From assembly GCA_036245805.1 (NCBI GenBank), contig BTRK01000006.1:17826365-17890364 (forward strand): 64,000 bases of DNA, written 5' to 3'. This DNA is from Pristionchus mayeri (lineage: Eukaryota; Nematoda; Chromadorea; Rhabditida; Neodiplogasteridae). The translations under genes and the position numbers were made by a program. Shown piece after piece: positions 54,418 to 64,000 of this stretch; the first letter of the stretch is position 1; the number at the start of each line of letters is the position of its first letter. The notes beneath the pieces are model-generated. The model had not been told where the DNA came from. It made no database searches and saw only the letters and a list, made by a program, of their open reading frames with translations.

Positions 54418-57321
54418 GTGACCCCTCCTCCGTCTCCTTTTCTCCCTCGCCCCGTCCCTCTCCTCTCCATCCCATACACTCCCTCGCATCCTCCCTCTCC
54501 CTCTCTCCCCGCCCTCGTCCCTCTCAATATTCCATCCCCTCCCCCTCCATTCCACCCACATCCATTGAAATGTGCTCTATTCAATTCGCGTTCACTTTGC
54601 AATAAGCTCCCCGATCTTCACGCTATTCTCTCGATTGATAAGCCCGACTTGCTCTTCGTTACTGAAACGTGGCTCTCTTCTAAGATAGTAGACTCTGAGA
54701 TAATCCTATCTTTCCCATATCGTCTCTTCCGTTCTGATCGCCCTCGCCTTGGGGGCGGAGTCTGTCTCCTCATCCGTGATCATATTCCTTGTTCTAAAGC
54801 TAGTATCCCTTCCTCCGTCTCTAGTGACATTATGGCTATTGATTTGCATTCACCCACAACCTTCGTCCCCACTCGTTTCATTCTCATTTATCGTCCTCCC
54901 TGCACAACCACTGCTCAAAACACCCAACTTTTCGATCTCATATCTTCTCTCGTTTCCGTACAGCATCAAGTGGTTGTGCTGGGTGATCTAAATTTGCATA
55001 TTGATTGGTCCTCTCCTGGAGTGCTTTCATCACAGGCATCGTGCTTATTCGACCTCTCAATTGATCTAGATCTCACCCAGATGGTTCCTCTACCCTCCCT
55101 CAATAATCATTTCCTTGATATCATCCTTTCTCCTCCTGGCGCAGTAACAAATTGCATTCTATCCCCTCCTTTTAAATCATCCGATCACTCCACTATTATC
55201 TTTGATTTCCAATTTTCCGTTGAGCAGCCTATTATAGTGCAATCTTTTGATTTCCGTAAATCCGATTTTCCCGGCCTCGATAATGCACTACACGGGTTGG
55301 ACTTGGAGGTATTGTTCTCTGATTTCATTGATATTTCTGATCTATATAACCGCTTCGTCGCCCTTGAAACTGAACTCTTTCCTCTCTTTGTTCCTCTTAA
55401 GAAGATCTCCCTCACCCCTGACCATTACCCTCCTCATATCAAGTCTCTCCTTGCTCACAAACGTGCACTCTTCAGTAAGATCCACCTCCGCCCGGTTCAT
55501 TCTCAGTTTACTCTTGTTTCACAAAAGTTAGATTCGGAAATTCGCAAATATGTTCGTTGCTATGAGAACCGATTGCTTGCCAGCAATCATAGCCGCTCCT
55601 TCTACCGCTATGTTTCCACTCGTTTCAAATCTAAAGGCCTTTCTACTCCCTCAATCATTGCACTAGACGGTACCGTTGCGACTACTAACTCGCTTAAGGC
55701 TGAAATACTTGCTGATTATTTTACCACTGTTCACACCCGTGACAATGGTTCTCTTCCATCTCGCCCTCCTGTTGTGACCCAATCCATTCCTTTATCGCTC
55801 GTTCTTCCTCATGACGTTTCCTCTATTTTGAGAAAAGTATCCTCTTCGTGCACTCTCCCCTCTGATTCCATCCCGTCTATTATTTTCAAGCATTGTTTTC
55901 GATCCTTGGCCACTCCACTCGCACATATCTTCAATTTTAGTATTATGCTCGGTGATATCCCTTCCCTATGGAAATCATCCATAGTAGTCCCAATACCTAA
56001 AACCTCCTCCCCTTCGTCGGTCTCTGACTATCGCCCAATTTGTCTCACTCCCATTCCTTCCAAAATTATGGAACGGATTCTGAAGCCGAAAATTATTCGC
56101 TGGTGTAACATCCATCAAATTATCCCTCCTGAACAGCATGGTTTCCTCAGTAAGCGTTCTACCGTTACCCAGTTATTGGACTGTACTCAGAATTGGCGTG
56201 ACTCCATTGATCGTGACTATTGTATTGATGTAGCATACATTGATCTTGCTAAGGCTTTTGATAAGGTCTACCATCCCAGGTTACTTTACAAATTGCAACT
56301 GATAGGAATTCGTGGATGTTTGCTAAAGTGGATTACAGGCTATCTCTCCGATAGAGTCTTCAGAGTGCGTATTGGAAGCTCACTCTCTTCTGAGAGACGA
56401 GTCATCTCAGGGGTGCCACAGGGCACTGTTCTCGGTCCTCTCCTCTTTTTGCTCTATACTTTCGATCTCCCTCTAGTTTTCTCTCCTTATCCTAAACTCA
56501 CTTGTCGGCTCTTTGCTGATGATATCAAACTCTTCACTACTTTCGACCCCCTCTCTCCTTCTGATTCCCTCTCCCAACTCCAATCTGGTATTATTAGCTT
56601 CATAGACTACTGCATAATATGGCAGTTAGAAGTTGCAGAAAAGAAATGCAACATACTACATCTAGGCAAAAATAATCCCCGCACCACTTACTCACTATCT
56701 TCCTGCAACCTTATAGCATCTCAATCTATCCGCGATCTAGGTGTTCATATCGATCCTCTTTTGAATTTTGACTCTCATATTCAAATTGTTTGTCATAAGG
56801 CCTCATCATTGGTCTATCTCCTCTTTCGTAGCATAGCTTGTACTATTACTGCCCCTTACATAACTGCTTTCAAGTCGTTTATTCTCCCAGTATTAGAATA
56901 TGCTTCCCCAGTTTGGTCTCCATCATCATCCGGTAGAATCCGCAAACTAGAGAAAGTACAGCATCTGTTCAGTAGACTTTTGTTCTATCGCTGTTCTCGA
57001 GTAGATTCACGTACATCTATTCCTTCCTATTCTGATAGACTAGCTTTTTACTCGCTAAAGTCTCTTTATTCTCGCCGCATTGTCATAGATATTATTTTAG
57101 CTCTCAAAATTTTCGCAAATCTTGTTGAATTACCTATTGGTAATTTCTACACGTATAGGGCAATTAGTAGACGCCATAGTGCATTTGTTCTTTATATTCC
57201 CTCCTTCCGAAAGGAAAATTTAAGAGCCTCTTTCGCCCACAGAACATCCCGACTTCTCAATAAATTACACCTGATATGTGACCCCCTTTTATCTGTCGAC
57301 ACTGTTAAGCTCCATTTGTAA
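54418..57321 (+). CDS. LINE ORF2: AP endonuclease plus reverse transcriptase, intact
   Basis: 967 codons without a stop. The endonuclease domain shows NSRSLCNK, FVTETWL, YRPP, VLGDLNLHIDW and SSDHS, the expected metal-binding and catalytic positions. The reverse transcriptase shows VPIPKT, YRPICLTPIPSKIMERIL, QHGFLSKRSTVTQLL, YIDLAKAFDKV, SGVPQGTVLGPLLF and LFADDIKLF, with catalytic Asp residues present. Order and motifs fit the CR1 clade of the Jockey superfamily. The first codon is GTG; translation may depend on reinitiation after ORF1 (72 nt apart). It lies opposite to the EF-hand gene, inside its long putative intron. Intact catalytic motifs suggest recent activity. Confidence 0.92.
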   Translation: MTPPPSPFLPRPVPLLSIPYTPSHPPSPSLPALVPLNIPSPPPPFHPHPLKCALFNSRSLCNKLPDLHAILSIDKPDLLFVTETWLSSKIVDSEIILSFPYRLFRSDRPRLGGGVCLLIRDHIPCSKASIPSSVSSDIMAIDLHSPTTFVPTRFILIYRPPCTTTAQNTQLFDLISSLVSVQHQVVVLGDLNLHIDWSSPGVLSSQASCLFDLSIDLDLTQMVPLPSLNNHFLDIILSPPGAVTNCILSPPFKSSDHSTIIFDFQFSVEQPIIVQSFDFRKSDFPGLDNALHGLDLEVLFSDFIDISDLYNRFVALETELFPLFVPLKKISLTPDHYPPHIKSLLAHKRALFSKIHLRPVHSQFTLVSQKLDSEIRKYVRCYENRLLASNHSRSFYRYVSTRFKSKGLSTPSIIALDGTVATTNSLKAEILADYFTTVHTRDNGSLPSRPPVVTQSIPLSLVLPHDVSSILRKVSSSCTLPSDSIPSIIFKHCFRSLATPLAHIFNFSIMLGDIPSLWKSSIVVPIPKTSSPSSVSDYRPICLTPIPSKIMERILKPKIIRWCNIHQIIPPEQHGFLSKRSTVTQLLDCTQNWRDSIDRDYCIDVAYIDLAKAFDKVYHPRLLYKLQLIGIRGCLLKWITGYLSDRVFRVRIGSSLSSERRVISGVPQGTVLGPLLFLLYTFDLPLVFSPYPKLTCRLFADDIKLFTTFDPLSPSDSLSQLQSGIISFIDYCIIWQLEVAEKKCNILHLGKNNPRTTYSLSSCNLIASQSIRDLGVHIDPLLNFDSHIQIVCHKASSLVYLLFRSIACTITAPYITAFKSFILPVLEYASPVWSPSSSGRIRKLEKVQHLFSRLLFYRCSRVDSRTSIPSYSDRLAFYSLKSLYSRRIVIDIILALKIFANLVELPIGNFYTYRAISRRHSAFVLYIPSFRKENLRASFAHRTSRLLNKLHLICDPLLSVDTVKLHL

Positions 57322-57638
57322 ATTCCCCTAATCTACTACATACCCTTGCTATTGAAATTAGAAATCCTTAGCTCTCGTTCCCCTCCCTCCACCCCTTTCA
57401 TCTTCTCTTCCGCCATTCCGACACTTTCCGATCTCAAGTCAACCAAGACTCCAATAAGATATATATTGGATAGCGGCCACTCTCCCGCTCTCGAGGCCCC
57501 CTCCCCTCGAATATCTTTCTCGCGCGACTCAAATCGGAAGTGATCGTCTCCTACCCCCCCCCCCAATAAATAAATAACTCGCGCAGTTGAAACGTCAATG
57601 GAATGGCGTTGTGTAGATGTACAACAATAATCACTTAC

Positions 57639-57704
57639 AGCATGCTTGGCTGCGGCCGATCTCGCGTTCGCACTCGTGCCCTGGCCAGGGATCATGCGGA
57701 ACAT
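57639..57704 (-). CDS. cal-1: upstream first coding exon, probable alternative start of the EF-hand gene
   Basis: On the minus strand ATG at 57704 opens MFRMIPGQGTSANARS plus AAAKHA (22 codons) and ends GCT|GTAAGT in phase 0. That fits the phase-0 acceptor at 47762, which continues T-P-K-M-T-Q-A-N. The isoform would have 185 aa with a basic, Ala/Ser-rich N-terminal extension. A TATA box lies 66-72 nt upstream. The intron would be about 9.9 kb and contains the LINE. The link is inference from phase and strand; no other acceptor in phase 0 on this strand was found between them. Confidence 0.5.
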
Positions 57705-57769
57705 CTTTGTAGTGTTGGAAGGGTACGGTATTCGAATCGAGGAGGGGTACGGTAGCGAGATCTGCCTTC

Positions 57770-57776
57770 CCTTATA
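57770..57776 (-). promoter_or_regulatory. TATA box for the upstream exon of the EF-hand gene
   Basis: On the minus strand CAGTCCTTATAAGGGAAGGC carries TATAAGG, with about 65 nt to the ATG at 57704. The leader includes two TACCGTACCC motifs. Confidence 0.45.
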
Positions 57777-57779
57777 AGG

Positions 57780-60700
57780 ACTGGGCGATAATTTGAAGAG
57801 GCTGAGGAATGGGGCGGAGGTAGAGTAGAGAGGGGGGAGGGAGGTGGAGGCAGGCGAGGGCTAATTCAGGCCGTTTTCTCCCTCTTTGCGTTGCCCAGAA
57901 ACGGGAGGTGGAGGTATACAGAGGGGGCTCGGTTCGAGAATGTAGATCTCGGATCTTTAGCGGATTCCTGTCGATCCTCGCACTACTCTTGATCGCAGCG
58001 GACGGGGTTACGCGATACCGTGGGAATTCGAAGAAGGATCGAGGGATCAGACGTCGTTGTCTTCGAGAAAATGCCGAAATTGGACGAGAATGGAGGCTGA
58101 AGAAGACACCTTCAAGAAGCGTCTGACTGTGACTGACAGGAGCGTGGAGTGAATCTCTCGAAGGAAGAAGCCCGAAGAAGCCAAAGTCGGCAATTCCGCA
58201 AAGCCGGCCTTTAATAATATCGTGGGAGCTGGAGATTAGCCCGGACTTCAATAGTGTTGTTCCCAATTGCAGCTGTGGAGTGATTGCCGGCCTCGAGTGG
58301 AGACAAAGGCGTTCAGCGGGCTAATTGTCGCCCACATTCACTAATCGCACCTGCATTTCTCACTATTTCTGGCTAATTGCCATAGCGAAAGACGAAAGTT
58401 CTTTCTTTGGTTTTGTTTTGAATAAGATTCTTGTGAAATGGTCAGATATTTCATCTGCTTCTTAGAACTCTTTAAAATGGTCCTGGTCTTTGGTTGCTTA
58501 CTTTCAGATGTGAGGAAAATGCCAAATATTCGTGTTATCCGGTGCTTTCTAACTGAGCGTTTCGTGACATTCGCGCATTTTTAGCTTTTTTTCTCCGATG
58601 AAGTGATCATCTCAGCTGCTTCTTGAACGCTTAGCTTCTCAAATGTTCCGTGATTTCGCCCTGAGGGCATGAGAGAGGTGCGCCCGTTAGGAAATGCGCA
58701 TCGGAAGTGAGGTGAGGGCGTTGGCCTGTTCGCCGTTCCTTTGGTGGTCAGAGCAAGTTAGAGAGTACGCGGGAAAGAGAGAGCTCCCTCCGAACACTCG
58801 GAATTGACACGTAATTGCACGCACATGTAGCACTCTTGCCCTCGAATCACTTTGGCGTCACTGGGGTTAATCGTCTGAATTGCCTAGAGTCTAGTGCAGA
58901 CTAGACAAGAGATCATTCTACACCTGTTTACTTGTCCTTACAATCGTGTGGGTTAGACAGGGAAATAAATAACAGCTTCTGAGGTGAACTTTCGTGTCTG
59001 GCACTATATTAGTGTGACAAGACTCGGGAGTGCCCCAGGGACAACATCCGTTCCTACTCGTCTTGGAACTCTGCTGAAAACCGCGGGAAATCACTCGGAT
59101 ATTCTCAGATGCCGTGACTGCATGAGGGGAATCCAAATGAGCGCGCTTTGCTAAATGCGCGCGAGATTCTGAAGACGTGGACGCACGTCAATGGACAAAT
59201 CTGGAACCAGCAAGGGAGTTAGTACGTAAACCATCGCATTAATATAATTGAAAATTGAAGGTGGAATGCAAAAGTTACCATGCTATCTCACTCAACAGAA
59301 TATGATCGTGAATTAAGGAAAAGAAAAAAAATATTCTTATTAAAGCTACACTCTCACCACACAGCTAGAGCGCTTCTAATGACCCCAGATAATTATGGAT
59401 TAAAAAGGACTAGTCACATTCATTCGCTCTATCTCCCTTCGGACCAGATAGATAGCACGCAGAATGAAGCGAGTCATTTCTTGCGAGCCTTCCTTCTCTT
59501 ATATCTCCCCGCCCCATGAGGAACAATCTTGCTAATGACGAAAACGTGCTAGCCACCAGGTGCCATCCCTTCCTCATTCCAGCCAATTAACGCGAGAATG
59601 AAAGATGACTGAGGCCTAGCTAAACTTCCTCATTGACTGATGCGTGGAAAACGAAATTTAATTTTTAAAATACGGTATGGTCAATGCTCTCGAGGCTCTC
59701 AGAGAGATGAGTATGACGAACGAAGGCATAGTGTAAAATAGATAAAACGTAGAGCGGAAACCATAAACATCACATCTCAAGCGTAATTTCCGGAGCAGCA
59801 TTGTTTCGCAATACTGCGAAATTCAAGACGCGGCTCATGAGTCATCGCGAGTATTAGTGAATGAGAGATCATTCTCTCCTCGCTTCGTACGCTCTCTCGC
59901 TCTAGCTGTCCTCTGGGTGTCCTATTGAGAGGACACCAAGGAACATTTCAAATATTGCTTCCCGTTAACACTCATCTCACAATTTCATTGCATACACAGA
60001 GTTCAAGGAATCAGAGGGAAGGAAACCATGACCAGCAGATGAAACAAAATAACTGCGGACTCTTACACTTTCCGGAAACATTCCTGGCGGAATCAGAAAA
60101 CATCGTAAATTTGGGAAGCAGTTGAAACACAATCGGGTTGACTACGTTTCGAAGCTCAGATAGCGTCTGGCGTAGGGAGAGAGTGTTACTACACGGGGGA
60201 GGGCGACATTCCTGAGATGCTTGAGGCTTGCGGGCACAGCTGTGATTTCGCCCGCGTTTTTCACACTTTGAGGGTGAATAATCGGCTGAGATTGCACACT
60301 GCGCTTCCTCTTGATTCATTGGGTAAATGTTTCGAAAGCTGCGGAAATTGTTGAATGGTCCACGAGTACTGGTATGTACGATGAGCAAGTTAATTTTTGA
60401 AGCCCTTGAGAGCGATGAGAGGTGAATTAGAATTCGACATTGGAAATCATTCTAACAGGTGAAAGGGTACACAGAGGAAAGGTGCCATTTCCAGCCTTTC
60501 CTAATAAATTGTGCATTGTGAATCACGTAATTAGCAAAAGCAATCATAGGGGAGACATGAATCGCGGGATTATCGAAGTGGAAGAGAGAAAGATAGCGAG
60601 TAGGTAGGGCACAATGAGAATTCGATGGTTGAGCGAAGAAGAACGAAGATCAGAAATCGGGGAAATCCAGGGAAGCGGAGAGGGCGAGGATGGGATAGAG

Positions 60701-61352
60701 AGTAGGTTGTGTGAAGTGGACGGCCGAAGACAATCCAAGTGTATCTAGCAAACAAAAAAGCGGCGAACGAGGAGGGAGAGATCGGATCCAAGATTGAGAT
60801 GAGGTGGTTCAGGGTAGGAATGGCTTCGCATGCAATGACGGTAGTGTATCATTTTAGAACAGACCATTTTAGAACTCCACAGAGTAGAATACAACTTATG
60901 AAAAATACCGACGCATCCTCATCTGAGCAATTTCACGAAATGATAAATTGATTGATTGATTGAGTGTGAAAAGTGCTTCAAATTCATGAACGAACTCTAA
61001 AAAGTGATACACGCCGAAATGACTCTCTTCACTTGCCCTACTCGCTCGCTGGTTTGCCTGTCAGTGTGAAGAATGAGAAGACATCTTGTGAGCCCTCCCT
61101 AGTTCGGAGACATTTCGGATGCTCCGCAGCGTATCTGCTGTAGCGATGCGATGCAGAGGATAATTGCATCACATTGTGCGCGTTTTTTACATATATTGGT
61201 GCTAGAACTGTTAGTGATTCACATCATCAAGTGGGTCAGTGTTGACTCTCGGTCAGTTGATTACTGATTCACTGAGCTAGCGGAAGAAATGGACTTATGA
61301 AAGTATGTGTGTTCACTTCTTCTTAGTGGGGTTACACAAATTACATTTCCAG
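57780..61352. other. intergenic; no supported gene
   Basis: Long open frames at 57772-58266 (minus) and 60544-60791 (minus) have Ser/Pro/Leu composition and no splice or start context. A short hairpin (TGTCCTCTGGGTGTCC / GAGGACACC) is at 59908-59938. A hairpin-family relative is at about 61020-61080. Confidence 0.45.
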
Positions 61353-61494
61353 TGCGGAACGTGTAGCAAAAGAATCGTTGGCACTCACAACTTGGGAGTT
61401 GGCAGTTCCCCGGATCATGAATCTGAAATCTTTCTTTTACGAGTTGATCGATATATTGCACTCTCATTTTCCATTCGGCGTTCTCTACGCCAAG
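61353..61494 (+). CDS. orphan exon-like segment (47 codons)
   Basis: After TTACATTTCCAG the frame reads AERVAKESLALTTWELAVPR, then IMNLKSFFYELIDILHSHFP and FGVLYAK, ending AAG|GTTAGC. Composition and both splice signals look genuine. No phase-matched neighbour was found upstream or downstream, and a mariner-type element starts 210 bp later. It may be a gene fragment or an exon of a gene disrupted by insertion. Family unknown. Confidence 0.35.
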
Positions 61495-61703
61495 GTTAGC
61501 CAATGCTTTTGCAAGAAAGTTCAAAAGATTCGTAACCAGTCATTCCTCCCTCCCACTCTTCTTCTGGTCTCCCTTTTCAACACTGAGACTAATTTGGAGC
61601 GTATGATCCAAGCGTATGATCTCGATTTCTATACCATATTCAGTGCATTGAGAATGGGGAATGAAAATGGAGTATGGGTAGAGAAAGATAAATTTAGTTA
61701 ATA

Positions 61704-62615
61704 TTAGGTTGTTGCAAAAGTTCTGTGGAATTTTGATATTTTGCCTTCCATCTTCCTGTTGTATTGATCGATGAACTTCGGGATATTGATTACTAATGAG
61801 GCCTTGCATAGTCTTTCATAAGCGCACCCTATCAGCATTGCCTAATCGGAGAGGCGAGAACAGGATACAGTTAAAATTACTAAAATTCATCCATCGAAAA
61901 CGACACATTTCTCAATATTCTGTTTCCTCTGAAGCATGAACGCTCAATTCCTGGTGGTTATATGAAGCTCCCATCTTTACCCTATAAATACTTTTTCTCA
62001 TGGATGCTGGAAGTTAAATCCTTTCGAGGAATGTGTTGATCTGCAAATGGCTACATTGTTGCATTTCTGAGTTGATTTTTCATATTTCTGAAAAATAAGA
62101 AATTCAAAGTTTCTGAAAGAGAGAAGAAGCAGGCTCCAATATTTTTATGAGAATATAGCCTCTTCGTGGGTGCATACAGCGTACACATGACGGAACCTGT
62201 ATGCTTGGTCTTCCATTCATAAAAGCCCGGCAAAGGCACATGCAGCCGTCGCCTGCTCATATTTTTGTTATCATGTAATTTGGTTCAAACCCACTCACAT
62301 GACAGGTCAAACCTATTTTTTAAAAGAACATAAATGATACTTCTCACGTAACATTATCAAGATGTTTCATGAATTTTCCCTTCAAATATCTAGATAAATA
62401 CATGTACAGCTAAATTTTGTGCATTTTTTGCAATTGGGTTAATCATAATTGCTTGCGTTGGTTGCAAGCTCGGTTTGATTGAAATATGTGTGAACAAAGT
62501 TCAAGCATACCCCTAAATAATACTATGTTTGTTGGTCATTGAGATTTGAGACACGCGAGTTATGATCGTTCAAAGTATGGACACAAAAAACCACAAGACT
62601 TTTGCAACAGCCTAA
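61704..62615. mobile_element. 912-bp mariner-type non-autonomous element
   Basis: The ends TTAGGTTGTTGCAAAAGTTC and GACTTTTGCAACAGCCTAA are inverted repeats flanked by TA. The interior has no recognisable transposase. The terminal repeat type matches the right end of the recombinant mariner at 13758. Confidence 0.8.
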
Positions 62616-62797
62616 TAGAGCCGAGAATCTGAGGAGAGCGGTCGAGGAAATTCACATTCGACGAATGGGTAGACACAACGCAACAAGAAGACATCGAAGA
62701 CACCCATTCTCTTCCCCTTGTTCATTCATTCACTTCATATAGTTTACAATTAGTATTGTTTATCAGCTAGTCAGTCTTCGTTTTCCTTCATCATCCT

Positions 62798-64000
62798 TCA
62801 CTGCTTCTCCATCAGCTTCTTCTTCAACTCAATCAATTCCTCCAGCAGCGAATCGCAATCTGCCAGCATCTGAGCAACCGGCGCCTGCAGAGGAATACGG
62901 TAAGTCTACAGTAACCTACAGTACTCACTACCGTACCTTGTCAGTCTCCTCGGTCTGGATCGCGGCGGCCATCATAGATACCACCGGCGCGCTGTCCACG
63001 TCAGTCTCGTATCCGTTGTCGTCGTAGTCTTCGCCGTCGAGGGCGTCGATGAAGGCGAAGATGGCTAGAAGATACCGTACCCTAGCACTACAGGTGCTAC
63101 CACCGTACCCCTCGCATCCTCATCGTCCTCCTCCTCGATGGTCGATCCTCGATTCACGTGGGCGCAGAAGGGCACGGGCACACAGCAGAGCGCGCAGCAC
63201 GAAGTGGAAGAGGAGTCTGCAATGGCCACGGCTACCACTACCACACTTCTACGGGTACCACTTGGGTACCATATGGGTGCCACAGTACCACTCACCTGAA
63301 TGAGCAGAGGTGGGGTCAGGGAAGAGGGAGGATGAAGATTTCTCGTTGACGAGGCTTGGCCACGAGACCGAGCCCGTCACCGAGATTTCAGAGGAGGAGA
63401 TGCCTCAAGGGATACGGTAAGACTGGCGCCAAATCACGGTACCACGACCGTAACCCGCACCACTCACCCGAATCGCTCGAAGGGTACGTCACGATGTAGT
63501 CCTCCCATGAGAGGACTCGGGGCGCGTTGTTCATAAGGAGATCGGGGCAGGAGGCAGCACGGAGATCCGCTGATGAACGGTAGGTTACGGTAGGTATGGG
63601 TTTGGTGGTACCGTACCCGATGCCGCCGACGACTCCTCCTTCGTCGAGAGAAGCGCCGCCATCAGAAGGCTGTCGTGCGTGTCTGCAAGGTCGATCAGTA
63701 GGATACGGTACCACACGCGGTTATGGCACCTGGCTCGACCATCTCTTCGGTCCACGCAGCGAACAGCTTCATGCCTGAATTGGGAGGGTTTGGCACCGTA
63801 TATTCCGGGTTACGGTAGGTATGCTAGCGTACCCTACAGTACTCACTCAGCTCAAGGTCCTCATCTCTTCTGGCGCGGAGTCTCGCCTGGCATTGACGGG
63901 CACCCGTTGACATTCCACAGTAGATGCGAATGGGTGCGGGAGGGGCGGGCTCGGCGAGTCTCTCGTCGTTCTCCTCGGTCCAAGCAGCGAACAACTGCAT
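62798..64000 (-). CDS. acidic protein with duplicated N-terminal motif and coiled-coil C-terminus (may continue past the window)
   Basis: Exons 64000-63847, 63774-63730, 63682-63617, 63569-63468, 63403-63296, 63216-63109, 63064-62937 and 62884-62798 join in phase to TGA; from the ATG at 64000 they give 265 codons. MQLFAAWTEENDERL in the first visible exon and MKLFAAWTEEMVEP in the next are duplicates. A Cys cluster (TSCCALCCVPVPFCAH) is followed by an acidic run (EEEDDEDA) and FIDALDGEDYDD. The end LLEELIELKKKLMEK is a heptad-like coiled coil. Exons share phase-1 boundaries, so any could be skipped without frameshift. Whether ATG 64000 is the true start is unknown. No family recognised. Confidence 0.6.

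Larger units (their letters stand above)
53217..57579 (+). mobile_element. CR1-type non-LTR retrotransposon (boundaries approximate)
   Basis: It comprises ORF1, ORF2 and a 3' region that ends in a C run followed by AATAAATAAATAA at 57566-57578. A short 3' microsatellite instead of poly(A) is characteristic of CR1-type elements. The 5' edge is not certain; the 18-bp minisatellite may be its 5'UTR. No target-site duplication was identified. Confidence 0.7.

Noticed and set aside
57772..58266. 164-codon minus-strand ORF upstream of the EF-hand exon
   Set aside because: Overlaps the TATA box and leader; composition is Ser/Arg/Pro-rich and shows no motif.

Overview
The window looks like a free-living nematode nuclear genome, plausibly rhabditid or diplogastrid; genus not assignable from sequence alone. 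The grounds are many short introns with TTTCAG-type acceptors, a cuticle collagen with the diagnostic C-terminus, two serpentine chemoreceptor paralogs of Sre-like type, a calmodulin-like gene almost identical in plan to C. elegans cal-1, and abundant Tc1/mariner-type elements. There are no bacterial operons or CRISPR arrays. Almost every real gene is split into exons of 40-200 nt. Gene models were built by reading exons, checking splice sites and verifying that codon phase is continuous.

Layout. 0-0.7 kb: two possible alternative last exons of a gene entering from the left. 1.3-4.0 kb (minus): a 13-position disordered-protein gene with duplicated exons and a 26-bp satellite in an intron. 4.4-5.6 kb: a TTAA-flanked MITE, a 31-aa secreted-peptide ORF behind a TATA box, and a second tentative small gene. 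5.9-11.9 kb (plus): a 31-exon gene for a single-pass membrane protein of about 1,100 aa, with one in-frame TAG. 12.5-16.5 kb: mariner copies, one apparently recombinant, and foldback repeats. 17.8-19.4 kb (plus): TATA box, 5'UTR exon and cuticle collagen. 21.4-25.4 kb (plus): chemoreceptor 1. 25.4-33.6 kb: gene-poor DNA with isolated exon-like pieces, a polypyrimidine tract and tRNA-derived sequences. 33.7-35.0 kb: a 1.35-kb palindromic element. 35.4-38.6 kb: an inverted duplication carrying two head-to-head fascin-like genes, one broken by a foldback repeat. 39.7-44.5 kb (plus): chemoreceptor 2, with three foldback or TIR elements in its introns. 45.9-57.7 kb (minus): cal-1-like EF-hand gene with a TATA-driven upstream first exon; its roughly 10-kb first intron contains a CR1-type LINE with an intact ORF2. 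61.4-62.6 kb: an orphan exon and a mariner-type MITE. 62.8-64.0 kb (minus): the 3' part of an acidic, coiled-coil-ended protein gene that leaves the window.

The genes form no obvious pathway, although several concern surface and signalling biology: cuticle collagen, chemoreceptors, a Ca2+ sensor and a membrane protein. The most informative structure is architectural. There are large inverted duplications and foldback elements, probable mutually exclusive exons, an in-frame stop inside an otherwise continuous gene, and two short motif families (TACCGTA and GATCAAAGATC) concentrated in the introns of particular genes.
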